DNA of 64,000 bases. Source: Linnemannia elongata. Its lineage: Eukaryota > Mortierellomycota > Mortierellomycetes > Mortierellales > Mortierellaceae. A program made the position numbers and the translations under genes. A model generated the notes under the pieces. The model saw nothing but the letters and a program-made list of their open reading frames with translations, was not told where the DNA came from and did no database searches. The DNA is taken from assembly GCA_036320915.1 (NCBI GenBank), contig JAXBDG010000015.1, forward strand, positions 186,001-250,000, written 5' to 3'. This document shows positions 1 through 11,040 of this stretch, one piece after another. Every line of letters starts with the position of its first letter. Position 1 is the stretch's first letter.

Positions 1-294
1 AATTCATCCTACTCATCTTTGAGGGTTTGACTTTCATGTCTTTGGTCCTCTTGTCTTTCTGAGGTTTTGACCAATGGGTCTTTCCCCCTCTCATCGCAAT
101 TGTGTCAATCTTAAAGCACAATATACGTGGATTTTGCTCATTTTATCACTTCCCTCATTTTCGTCTTCTCAGCCTGGTCTATTTTCTAGCTCGGGGATTT
201 AAGAAATAAAGGGATACTTTTGTGTGCTCAATAGACGGGTCAACGACTACCTTCTTTCTCGTTATCCTCTTTTCACTAAATTTTAACTCAAGTT
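1..294. other. 3' flank of the LRR gene, no gene seen
   Basis: T/C-rich sequence just past the stop codon of the minus-strand LRR gene. I see no coding region, RNA gene or transposon end here. It probably holds the 3' UTR of that gene, but no clear polyadenylation signal decides it. Confidence 0.4.
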
Positions 295-1950
295 CTAAGT
301 GGTCAGGGTCGAGTTAGTCTTGAGTGCCTCAGCCAGCGCCTTGCCTCCGTCGTGTCCGATCCCGTTATTCTGCAAGTTCAAAGTGGTCAGGGTCGAGTTG
401 GTCTTGAGTGCCTCAGCCAGCGCCTTGGCTCCGTCGGATCCGATAAAGTTCAACCCCAAGTTCAAAGTGGTCAGATTCGAGTTAGTCTTGAGTGCTTCAG
501 CCAGCGCCTCGGCTCCGTCGGATCCGATCAAGTTCCAGTACAAGTTCAAAGTAGTCAGGGTCGAGTTGGTCTTGAGTGCCTCAGCCAGTGCCTTGGCTCC
601 GTCGGATCCGATCGAGTTCCGGTACAAGTTCAAAGTGGTCAGGGTCGAGTTGGTCTTGAGCGCCTCAGCCAGCGCCTTGGCTCCGTCGTCTCCGATCTTG
701 TTGGACCCCAAGTTCAAAGAGGTCAGAGTCGAGTTGGTCTTGAGTGCTTCAGCCAGCGCCTTGGCTCCGTCGGATCCGATCAAGCTCCAGCGCAAGTTCA
801 AAGTGGTCAGGGTCGAGTTGGTCTTGAGTGCCTTAGATAGTGCCTTGGCTCCGTCGGATCCGATCTCGTTGGACTCCAAGTTCAAAGTGGACAGGGTCGA
901 GTTGGTCTTGAGCGCCTCAGCCAGCGCCTTGGCTCCGTCGGATCCGATCCCGTTGGACTCCAAGTTCAAAGTGGACAGGGTCGAGTTGGTCTTAAGTACC
1001 TCAGCCAGCGCCTTAGCTCCGTCGTTTCCAATCAAGCTACTACACAAGTTCAAAGTAGTCAGGGTCGAATTGGTCTTGAGTGCCTCAGCCAGCGCTTTGG
1101 CTCCGTCGGATCCGATCCAGTTCTTGTGCAAGTTCAAAGTGGTCAGGGTCGAGTTGGTCTTGAGCGCCTCAGCTAGCGCCTTGACTCCGTCGTCTCCGTC
1201 GATTTGGATTCCAAGTTCAATGTGGTCAGGGTCGAGTTGGTCTTGAGTACCTCAGCCAGCACCTTGGCTCCGTCGTCTCCGAACCCGTTCTCCTGCAATT
1301 TCAAAGTGGTCAGGGTCGAGTTAGTCTTGAGTGCCTCAGCCAGCGCCTTGGCTCCGTCAGGTCCGATCGAGTTATTGTACAAGTTCAAAGTGGTCAGGGT
1401 CGAGTTGGTCTTGAGCGCCTCAGCCAGCGCCTTGGCTCCGTCGTCTCCGATCGATTTGGATTCCAAGTTCAATGTGGTCAGGGTCGAGTTGGTCTTGAGT
1501 GTCTCAGCCAGCGTCTTGGCTCCGTCTGATCCGATCGGGTTGTTGTACAAGTCCAAAGTGGTCAAAGTTGAGTTGTCATTGAGGGCCTCCGAAAACGCCA
1601 GGAGACCTCCAAACCATATCGAGTTTCCTTTCAAGTCCAAAGTGGTCAGAGTCGAGTTGGTCTTGAGTGCCTCGGACAGCGCCAGAGCTCCGACGTCTCC
1701 AATCGAGTTTCCTTTAAAGTCCAAAGTGGTCAGAGTCGAGTTGATCTTGAGAGCCACAGACAGGGACTGAGCTCCGTTGTCTTCGATCATATTGTTCCCC
1801 AGATGCAGAGTGATCAAATTCGAGTTGGTCTTGAGCGCCTCAGCTATTATCTGAGCTTCGCGGGATCCGATCTTGTTGTCCTGCAAGTCCAGGGCGGTCA
1901 GAGTCGAGTTCGTCTTGAGCGCGTCTGCTAGTGGCCCTAGTTCCTTTACT
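295..1950 (-). repeat. 84-bp coding tandem repeat (LRR units)
   Basis: Nearly identical 84-bp units, each encoding one 28-residue LRR. Variation is concentrated in the few residues after LNL (for example QNNGIG, ESNEIG, YRNSIG, RWSLIG). Such arrays expand and contract by unequal exchange, which explains the open frames also seen on the opposite strand. Confidence 0.9.
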
Positions 1951-2701
1951 ACATACGGTCCAGCTACCAACTCATAAGATAACTCGAGAAGATGAGATGG
2001 TCTTTTTGGGTGAAAACTGGAAAGCATAGCGAAGTCCTTGGGCAGGACAATATGGACCGTTTTAATACTCTGAAGTTCAGTAATGCTGGAAAGTGCCTTG
2101 TACCGGGATGCTGGTATTAATTTGCTGAAGGTAGTGTGGCCGAGGGTTGTTCCGAATTGTCCGAGGTCAAGTCGAAGCACCGGTACTCTTGATTTCTCGA
2201 GAGGAATATTGGTGGGAGCATCGGCAGGAGAATTGGTGGTTGGAACATCGGCAGGAGCATTAGCGGGAGGATTGGTGGTTGGGGTATCGGCGGTGGTGCC
2301 AACTTGACCACTGGCAGGAGAAGTTGCCATCGGAGGGTCGACATGGACATGCTTGACAGTGGTGGACAGGACAACATCCAGGACTACACCAGGGTAATGC
2401 TTAATGCGGTGAGGCGCGATTCTATCAGGTCGACATAAAACAATATTTACTCAGCAAGGTTGTCTTTGATGTCTCGTTTCGAACACGTATCGGTTCTACT
2501 GTTGCATTCTTTTCATTACCTATTTCCATTCGAATCTCTCGACATAGTGATGGCCACTTTGCCTTTCTGGACATGCTTAATGCCAGGTAAGACTTGTTGG
2601 ATGTCTTCCCAGTAGACAACGTTCTGCTCACCAACACATTCGACTAAGATTTCAAGAATATCCAGGTCCCCAATCAAGCGAAACGATTGAGTGTCTTCCA
2701 T
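295..2701 (-). pseudogene. Leucine-rich repeat protein gene, one intron, one frameshift
   Basis: Exon 1 (2701 to 2520) encodes an N-terminal segment starting MEDTQSFRLIGDLDILEILV. A 98-nt intron (2519 to 2422, GTAATG...GATAG) joins it in phase to exon 2, giving RDSNGN-R-IAPHRIKHYPG. A proline/alanine/threonine-rich linker (MATSPASGQVG at 2330, then PPANAPADVP) follows. After a short globular stretch come about 19 tandem 28-residue LRRs of the ribonuclease-inhibitor type (GAKALAEALKTNSTLTTLNL). At 1198/1199 one base is missing compared with the otherwise identical segment at 1450. Reading therefore shifts and stops at 1173, while the LRR frame resumes and runs to the stop at 295-297. The uninterrupted product would be about 769 aa. 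LRRs of this type bind proteins; no catalytic domain is visible. The frameshift could be a true mutation or a sequence error in a repetitive tract. Confidence 0.75.
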
Positions 2702-3788
2702 GGCTGCGTTGGATGAGTGTAAGATAGTAGAAAGAAGAATGAGGTTTTATGTGAGAGAAAGAGGAAAATTTTGCAAGTGTGGGAAGCAAAAAGAAGAGAA
2801 AGAGAAACAATAAATGGGAGTGCGAGTCGAGGGAAACAAAGAGATGGAAGGGTCATTTCTGCCATCTGTGTGCGGAAAGGTTCACACCTGATAAGTTCAA
2901 CCATGCACTTGGGAAAGTGACGGAGAGAGTGACAAGGTCAAGGAGCATCTTTTCGTGCACTGACCGTGTAAATTTTCTTTCCACACAATACAAATTCCCG
3001 TGCATATCGTTTTATGCGCGATATTGGGCAGTTTCTCCCACAAAGAAAAAACCTGTACCATAGTCAGCGTTCATGCAGCGCCATAAATCATGAGGTGAGC
3101 CAGTAAGGGCCGTAGCCAACACTGATGATGTACTGTCATATTTCTATCACCTTCTGATAACGCCCTGTAGATCTCTCTCATTGAAGGTTCACATTAAGGG
3201 CTGTTCAGCATATCGCTTGGCGGCTGGGTTGAGTGCTTGAGCTGCACAAGTGATATGATTGAAGTACCTCGATTCGTCTATTAAGATGTTTGATAGACCA
3301 CCCTTGAAGTAGGGATAGTTACTCGCATATATTGTATCTATATTATGTAATCCTGGGGAATTAAAGCCTTACACCTTTTTACACGACTCGTGCACGGGAT
3401 ATTTTACATGACTATGAGGCGGCATTTTTTACATGGCTGGTGCACTGGATATTTTACATAGCTGTGACAAGACATTTTTTACACAACTCGTGCACGAGAA
3501 ATTTTTCCTTCATTTGCCCTTGTCAACGGTGCGTCTGTGTGAGTTGGATATATGTGCCTGGATCAACTTTTCCTGTCTCAAAATTCTTCCCCTTTACCAT
3601 GATGAGGGAGAGTGGATCCCATCTTTTGTTTTTTTGATGGTGTGTTACCATGGTAAATTATGAATGCTCTCTCTCTGACACTTTCTGTTACTACATCGTC
3701 ATATGTGACCCTATGATAAGATGCAACAAGAGAAGAGCACTTTACGATTGATAATTCGTTTCTCTTTTCTTTGCATGTTGCATTGGCG

Positions 3789-3824
<36 letters not shown>

Positions 3825-4360
3825 AGAGGGAAACGAGTCCAGTGCGCATGCGCCACACAGTCACGCCATTTCTTCCTTCTCTCTGTCTTCATCCTCCTGC
3901 AAGAGCGCAGCCCGATGATCCCATTGACAGGCTGAATTGAAGTCGACAACTCTACAACCACAACAACAACGACAACAACGACTGCGACAAAGGTCCATCG
4001 AAGAAGCCCCTCAGCCTGGTCCAAGGCAGGCGAGCCAATCGTTGTCCAGCCAGTATTATTATTTCTTTTTTTTTTCCCTTTTCGAAAAACAGGTGTCCTC
4101 TTCTCTACTTTTCACCTCCAGCCCACCTGTTGTTGTACCTCACCCTTCTCTTTCTCCTTCCTCTTCCTTCTTCATCTTCACTCCTCTATCCCCTCTATCC
4201 CCTCCTCCCTCCTTTCCGACACTCCCCGCCCCTCACCCCTCTCGCTTCACTCCTCTTTCCTCCCTCCTCACTCATTCCTTCTTCACTCGACACCTCCCTC
4301 ATCTAACACCCTCTTCCCAGCTCTCTCATCAACCTTTCTTTCATTCCAACAATAACTATA
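2702..4360. other. Intergenic: promoter side of LRR gene and 5' region of the TMEM164-like gene
   Basis: No supported gene. It contains a short degenerate tandem repeat at 3375-3510, a run of about 33 A at 3790, and CAA-rich (about 3957-3985) and C/T-rich (about 4120-4330) stretches that look like the leader of the downstream plus-strand gene. Open frames over the A-run and C/T tracts are low-complexity and were not called. Confidence 0.5.
3375..3510. repeat. Degenerate ~50-bp tandem repeat, about 2.6 copies
   Basis: The unit reads TTTTTACACGACTCGTGCAC, then a GATATTTTACAT segment, then a variable GC-richer tail, with a period near 50 bp. Copies start near 3376, 3424 and 3474. A similar motif occurs at 42190-42275, so it may be a dispersed repeat. 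Confidence 0.6.
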
Positions 4361-6632
4361 ATGACCATCACCAGGACAGTGTTGACCTACCTCGAACAAG
4401 AGGTCGTCAACCCAGCCTCGAAATTCGTCGAGAAATACGCATTTGAGATGCCAAACGTTACCGACCTCGCAGACACCTACAAGGGCACCTGGTACCTTTC
4501 TCCCCGTCAACATACCATCGAGTTTGTCTGCTATAATGTGCTGTTCTTTGTGCTCCTCCGGATCGGGTTGCAGTTGTTCCGTAAGAAAGGGTAATTACTT
4601 TTTTTTCGCAATCATTTTTTTTGTGAAATGTCATTCATTTTTTTTTTTTTTTTTTTTTTTGTGGGGTGTGTGACAAAGGACTTTTTTTCTCATGGAGCAC
4701 AACAAAGGATTGAATGACAGGACAGGAATGAGACGAGCGAGGGCTTGGCTTCGCTTCTTGGGAACACAGAAAGCCATAAAGACTCTGTGGCCCTCTTTTC
4801 TGTCTCTTTATCACTTTCTTGCTTTCTTTTTCTGCCACAACTGAAAATAACCACCAATTGGCCCTCAGAGTCTCCCAAGGTAGAAAAATAGGACTCGACA
4901 GGATAGAGAAGGCATAGACAGGACAGAGAGAGAAAGGATAGGGCGGAACAGGGCGAACAGGGACAATGGGACAACAATCAACAAACAGATAGGACTGTCA
5001 AGCGACTTCTAGCCACTCGATGCGAGTGTTTGTGCCCATGTGGCCTGTTCGCAATCAACAACTGTGGCATTGTCTCTCTCTACTCTCCTTACTATCAAGT
5101 CGAACTATTCTTAAGGACACTACTACCTCGCTGCTAGTTTGTTGTCTGTTGACAATGAATGTGCAGGATCAATTGGTTTTTTTCCCTTTGCCCACCCCTT
5201 CCTTTTTCATCACACAAGCTAACCCCTTGGACAAGAGTGCCCCCTGCCTTTGCAATCAACAAACAGAAGGCTGTTCCGAATTCAGTCTAACAATCGACCC
5301 TTCCCCCTTTCTTCTCTTCCCGCCTTCCTCTTTCATCTCCCCTTCATTTCTGCAACAAATAGATCGGCATTTTACAGCCCGCGATTGGACCAACTCGCAG
5401 AGAGTATCAACACGAATGTGCTGGCAGGACATGTGATGGACAAGGCCGTGTTGGTTCTCCTCTGCGGATCTTACGCCCTCACCGTTTACCACAAAGTCTT
5501 TGGCGACAGTTACATGTACCTCCTCCAGCCCTGCCACGTCAACCTGCTCTTGCTCATCTTCACCATGGTCGGACCCAAGGAGAGCAAGGTCACCCGCATG
5601 GCCTTTAATTCGTACCTGCACTACATCTGGGCTACCATCTTTGCCCTCTCCTTCCCCGACACTACTGATAACGGCCTCTACCTGGTCATTGAGAACTTTT
5701 GGTTCGGTAAGTGACAATCTCTTGTTTATCTCGTGGGAGGTGTAATGAGCGGCAACCCCAAAGAATGGACGAGCGGAATATGAAGAAGGGAAAAGGGTGG
5801 AGTAGAATGTAACCATGCTGCAGCCGAAGCAAATGAAAATGAAAACTATGGCATGCGAGGGGACTGTTATTATCGGGAGGACTACCGTTTCTGTCCTTTT
5901 TGTACTTGCACTACCATTGGGACGATAGGGATTGCACACTAAAAAAAAATAAAATAAGAGGACGTTCCAAAATGACAAACAGCCCACTGCCACATGGGAA
6001 AAGGAAAAAGGACATTGAAAACGAGTGGTGCCTGAATGAGTTTGAACGGAAAATAATTGAGCAGAGGACACTAACCCGATTGGCATTGGTAATACGATTT
6101 CGTTCCCTCTCCTTTATTTTAGAGCACTACTTGCTCCTGCTTGTCCCCATTTATCTGATCTACACCGGTCGGTTCGTTGTCTTCCCTCTGTCGTTCTCCT
6201 ATGCCGTCTTCTCTTACGCCCTCTTCTGTCTCTTCCACTCCTTTGTCCTCAGTGGATTGGGCCTCTTGACCGGACATAACCTCAACTACATGCTCGTCCC
6301 TCCCAACTGTAAGTCTTTCTTTCTCTCTCTCTCTCTGGATCCCACTTGTTTTCTCTCTTGTTTTCTTTCGTTGATCTGCGCTCATTCAATTGACTAACAA
6401 TATGTACTCTTTGCCTATTTCACTCAATACAGCCCCGCTGATGCATATGTTGGGCAAGTACTACAGACTAGTCATCTACTCTGGCATCTTTGTGTCCTGC
6501 CTGGTGTCAAGATACATCCTAGTCGAGGTCTTCTCGGTCGGATTGAAAATCAAGGAATGGAATAAGCGTAATGGACTCATGCGCGCCCAGGGTATCCCTG
6601 ATATCCAGAAGAAGGACATCAAGCTCGAGTAA
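4361..6632 (+). CDS. TMEM164-like multi-pass membrane protein, four exons
   Basis: Exons 4361-4590, 5378-5706, 6123-6308 and 6433-6632 join in phase with GT-AG introns to give 314 aa. An alternative acceptor at 5362 (exon from 5363) is also in phase and adds five residues (SAFYS). The start MTITRTVLTYLEQEVV follows a CAA/CT-rich leader. Several hydrophobic helices are visible, including the stretch around LLQPCHVNLLLLIFTMVG, one around EHYLLLLVPIYLIYTGRF, and a C-terminal helix before IKEWNKRNGLMRAQG. The motifs QPCHV and GHNLNYMLVPP, followed by a YYRL segment, match my recollection of the TMEM164 family. Human TMEM164 is a membrane acyltransferase that makes polyunsaturated ether phospholipids. 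The family call is from motif pattern only; the fungal substrate is unknown. The first intron is long (787 nt), the others 110-420 nt. Confidence 0.75.
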
Positions 6633-8420
6633 AACGTCTTTCTGGCTCAAGCGAGAAAGCCAAGGCAGAAAGGCACAGTATCCTTAACGCGCGAGAGACC
6701 CTCCTGCAGCCGCTCCTGCCCTCAATGCCAGCTGCTAACCATCGCGCTGATCACCACTTATTTATACACCTTCCATACAACATATCATACTAAAAAAAAA
6801 ACAAAAATATGCATTTACATATATCTTAGCTAATAGAAGTCTTCATAATATATAAAGAAGTGGTAGCACCAGCGAAAGATGACAGACAACAGAGCCAACT
6901 ACTACTCGAGGCATTTAGGAGTCGTGTGTATACACCCTTTGTCCGGTGCTCGAGACATTATCACTCCTTCATGGGATGCTGGTCGAACGAGAACTCGAGC
7001 GGTGAACAGCAGGGATGGGATGGGGGGTCTTCCAGGGATCGGTGATATTAGAAACTGGCCGCCAGCCAGGTCGTGTTGGGGACGCGGTGTAACTTTTTTT
7101 CTCTGAACCTGTACCTAGTACGCCAAGCGGCGAATGTGTAGAGCCAACGTGTTTGAGGAGGGGGGTAACACGCAGAGTCATTGAACAGATCATTTTAACT
7201 TGCGTTGAACAGGTGGAGGTATAATATAATTCAATTGGCTTTTTTTTTAATATTTGTTCAGTGTAATCAACAGCCCCTTATTGCTTATTTAGGCCTTCGC
7301 AATGGAGGAGTACGACTGTGGTTTAGAGAGCGATCTCGAAGAGAAGCCTGAACCCATCAAGCTGGAACCCCCGCTAAGACTAGAGGAATGCGTCTTTTAG
7401 AGAAGGTGTTCGTGTAGATGATCGTCAAACTGCCACTTCTGGTCATCCCTAAGTTTCTTTGTTTTAACTGCTATACACGCAGATTTTCTGACAACGTATT
7501 CTTATCTACTGCCTAATTATTTAGCAATTTTTTTTATTAAAAAAAAAAAAAAGTCCCCCCAAGCGCGATATCTCCTAATACAGCGATCAGATAATGAGCC
7601 TGGGAGAACTTTGAGACAAGAACAAGCCTATACCACACGAGCGTGAACTTTGTGCAATATTTGATCAAGTCGTTAAACTTTTTTAACCATCCTTCCCTCG
7701 TAAGGAGTGGCCATGACCTTAGTAACAGAAGAATGCGATGGTATTATTTAGAAATAAAGGATATTTTTGAACAGTTGAAAGACATTGTGCATTCGAACGA
7801 AAATCAACACATCAAGCACGAAACGAAACGATACGAATCGATACGAAAAGAAAGAGAAAAAGAATAATATCTGGACCAAAGGAAAAACAAAACAAGTACA
7901 TTACGCGTTCCTTCCTCCTTCCATTGATCATGCTCATTCTTCTTGTCTTATTTCCCCTCCTTACTTTCTTGTCTCTCAATATTTTGAGCGCTCTCGAGTA
8001 GGTTTGTCCCCCCCCCCACACACACTCAAGGACGGTTACGGTATAGGCCACTCAGCCTGTGCTTCTAGGTCTAATACACGTTATGTTTCCTCCCAAACCC
8101 CCTTCCTATACCTCATGGCGCAATCAAAGATAGGGAACATGTGTCTTTTCCCTAGGCTGCTGGAGCATGTTGTCACTTCAACAATTGTCTTCTGTCTTGT
8201 CATTAAAGGAAATGAAATTCAACCTTTGCTTCAGTTATCGATTTTGGTTCGTTGATTCTTGGCGAGAGGTAGACTTGAATGAAGCACTAGGTATCATGAA
8301 TGGAGGAAAGGTGGGATAAAAAAAAGGTAGAGTAGAGATTCATGCACAAAACACTCTCCTAAAAAAATCAATGCTTTTTTATTCTTCCTCCACTTATCCT
8401 CCCTCCTTCTTCACCCATTT
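6633..8420. other. Intergenic between convergent genes
   Basis: The two flanking genes converge, so this should hold both 3' UTRs. A tiny frame at 7302-7400 (MEEYDCGLESDLEEKPEP onward, 32 codons, acidic) follows a possible acceptor AG, but nothing joins to it and I do not call it a gene. The rest is AT-rich with short homopolymers. Confidence 0.45.
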
Positions 8421-10631
8421 TCAAATAGACTGTACTTGCTGCTTCTGTTTCTGTTCCTCCGTGTATCTCCAGGACGGCTTTTGAGGAAGGACTTTTCCAG
8501 TGCCCATGTTGGGAATGAGGGGTAGGAAGGCAGCTTGAGGTCGGTACTCGCATCGTTTTGCGTTGGTTCTTTGATTGAATGATTCTGGGACAAGATTGAA
8601 CATGATCCACCTGATGATCCAGTCTGACCACGTCTAGATATGTACCGAGAAATACAAGGAAGAGAGGAATGTGAGGCGCCGACCTTTTTTTGCTTGGAAG
8701 CCAAAACAAACAAAAACACTTGAGCACAGAAAGTATACCTGGCCTCCGAGGATGCGAGTGGCGTGATTGCTCTGGATAACCATGGCTTTTGCCAGTTCGA
8801 ACCGTTGGTCGTAATAGTCTTGGAACATGGCGGTAATGCTCTCGATCTTCAGATCCTTCAGGTCGTAGAATCCGTTGGCCAAGATGGCTGCATCCTGGAA
8901 TGCATTGACCGCTCCTATTAAAATTTTGTTGATCAAAGGGGGAAAAAAAGAGGGGAGGGGTTAGTGAGGAGGAAAGGCTTTCTTTTTTCGATTGGTGAAT
9001 GGAATGAGTTCGTGCTTAAGAGCTACTAACCTTGACCGGCGCCTGGGAGCATCTATATCGTGGAGAGGTAGTTGGGCGGGCGGTTAGTTTTTGGACGTCC
9101 TTTTGTCATACATCTCAACTACACAAGGCATCACAACAACGCCGGACTTACTTTGTGGCAGGCTGGACAAATATGAAGCGCCAAAGAATAATAAGAAAAA
9201 GATTGAAATTAGAATGAGATAAGGTGCATTAACCTCAACAAGTCGCCATACCATCCGCCCAAAAAAAAAAAAAAAAAAAAAAAAATGCAAGGGCAACGTA
9301 CCATCGCCAAGCAAGACAGTCCGACCATGGAACCAAGTCTTGAACATCTTTTCTTCAATAAACACTTTCGAGATCAAATCCTTGGGCGTGTCATCGATAA
9401 GGTCGCCCATCGTCCCACCCAAGGGACAAACGCGATCACGGAACTCATTGAGCATCGCCTCGTTCAACTCTGGTGTCCACTCTGAGTTCCTGAATTTTTC
9501 CTGTTTAGCCTTGTCGGGGTCCTGATACTGGTCACTCAAGATCCAGCAGATTTGATCCCCTGGTACGTTGTATGCCCCCCACTATTGTTGTTGTTTTTTT
9601 TTGAAAAAAAGAAAAAAGAAAAAATACAGCCCAATTTTGTTAGTTCTGTGAAAAGTGAGAGCCTGAAGTGGTAACAGTGCACTAGTGCCGACATTCAATT
9701 GACAGATGAACGTACGCTGAGGCTTTTGTCGCCAACGATGGTAGAGAAGTGCGAAAACGAGTCCTTCATCTGGGGATACTTTGACTTGTCCTTGGGAGTA
9801 GCGACTCCAACCATCAATGTATATCCGATCGACAAGTCCTCAGTGTCCGACTTGGGGAGCAGTCCCTTCTCCTGCAGTCGCTTGTACATGTTATGTCGAA
9901 CAGAACTGTAGGCTCCATCAGCGCCGATGAGGATGTCTCCTGTATGGGTGCTGTTGTCGGAGCAGTGGATAATGACTTTGTCATCCTTTTCTTCCGTCTT
10001 GAGGATGCGTTTCCCGAATGATATCTTTTCCGTGGGGATTTGTTTGAGGAGGAGGTCGTAAAGTGCTGGACGTGAAAAGACAACAGTATCGTATCCCGTG
10101 CTAATCAATTCAATTTCGGAACAGAAAATTGCATGCATGTTAGCCCATGTCTCAATGTGAGGGGAAAATGGACAGAGGGAGGCACTGCAACGGTAATGAG
10201 GAGAAGGGGAAGTAGGGAGACTTACATCTCCTTTTGACCGGCCTTCTTGAGCAAGCCCATAACCTCCATGTTGGCGTTAAAGATATTGGTGACGGGGACG
10301 GGGAGGGAGATCTTGAGCAACTCATCTTCCAGTCCGAGTTGTTTGAACAACGGTCTGACGTTTGGACTCATGCTCATAATCGATCCTAAAAACACAATTC
10401 TTTTTAGTTTCTTATCCCCTTCAAGATTTTTTGCTCCATGAAAGCACATGTTCCAAGGCGATATCGAGGGATGAATGATAAAGTACCGAGTGGTTTGACT
10501 TTAGAGGCACGCTCAAAAATATGGTAGGGGATGCCAATGCGTTCAAGGAGTATGCCCATCAAAAGGCCTCCCAGACCTGCGCCAGCGATAAGGACTTCAG
10601 GCTTTGGGAGTGGTGGGATTGTTGATTCCAT
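8421..10631 (-). CDS. FAD-dependent monooxygenase (paralogue A), eight exons
   Basis: Exons on the minus strand are 10631-10487, 10385-10226, 10100-9716, 9581-9302, 9162-9152, 9052-9031, 8914-8739 and 8633-8421. All joins are GT-AG and in phase, giving 463 aa. The start is the ATG of MESTIPPLPKPEVLIAGAG because the dinucleotide-binding motif follows at once. Family features are GAGLGG at residues 17-22, an acidic residue in IFERA (E40) for the FAD ribose, the DG motif GADGAYSSVR near 163, and the GD motif GDACHKMLPGAGQG near 322. These define the aromatic-hydroxylase class A flavoprotein family, which uses NAD(P)H and O2 to hydroxylate small aromatic or isoprenoid substrates. The substrate cannot be told. 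Two microexons (11 and 22 nt) encode the GD motif. A T-tract lies in the coding-strand sense of the intron at 9303-9163. Confidence 0.85.
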
Positions 10632-11040
10632 AGGTTTAGTGTGAAGAGGGGTGGTGAGCGATGAAAAGGGGGACGAAGGCTGGTTGAAGACGAAGTAAGA
10701 GTAAGAGTTGGTGTGAATGGAAAGGAGATGAAAATGACAGAGGTGAAGAGAGTGAAGTGAGGGAGAAAAGGAAAAGAAAAACGAGGAAGGGAATGGGGAA
10801 GATGGGTGCACGATACTCTATCAAGTTTTCTCACGAGAAATAATAATTTGGCGCACAGAGAAATTCGAGGTCGGGAAGAGAGGAACAATGCTAAAATGGA
10901 GTTGAGCCCAACCGCTGGGAAGGAGAAACAGCGCTAGACCACTGGACAAAGGACAAAGAACAGTTGGACACAAACTGTAAATCCATCGATGGCTCCATCT
11001 CTCCCTTCTCTCAACTTTATTCACAGGCACAAAAGGCATC

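Noticed and set aside
299..1770. Long plus-strand open frames opposite the LRR gene
   Set aside because: They are the antisense of the 84-bp repeat; a repeat length divisible by three keeps all frames open. The minus strand encodes the sensible LRR.
3578..4446. Open frames over the A-run and C/T-rich leader
   Set aside because: Low-complexity translations; the real start of the adjacent gene is at 4361.
7302..7400. 32-codon acidic frame
   Set aside because: Too short, no partner exon found and no known motif.
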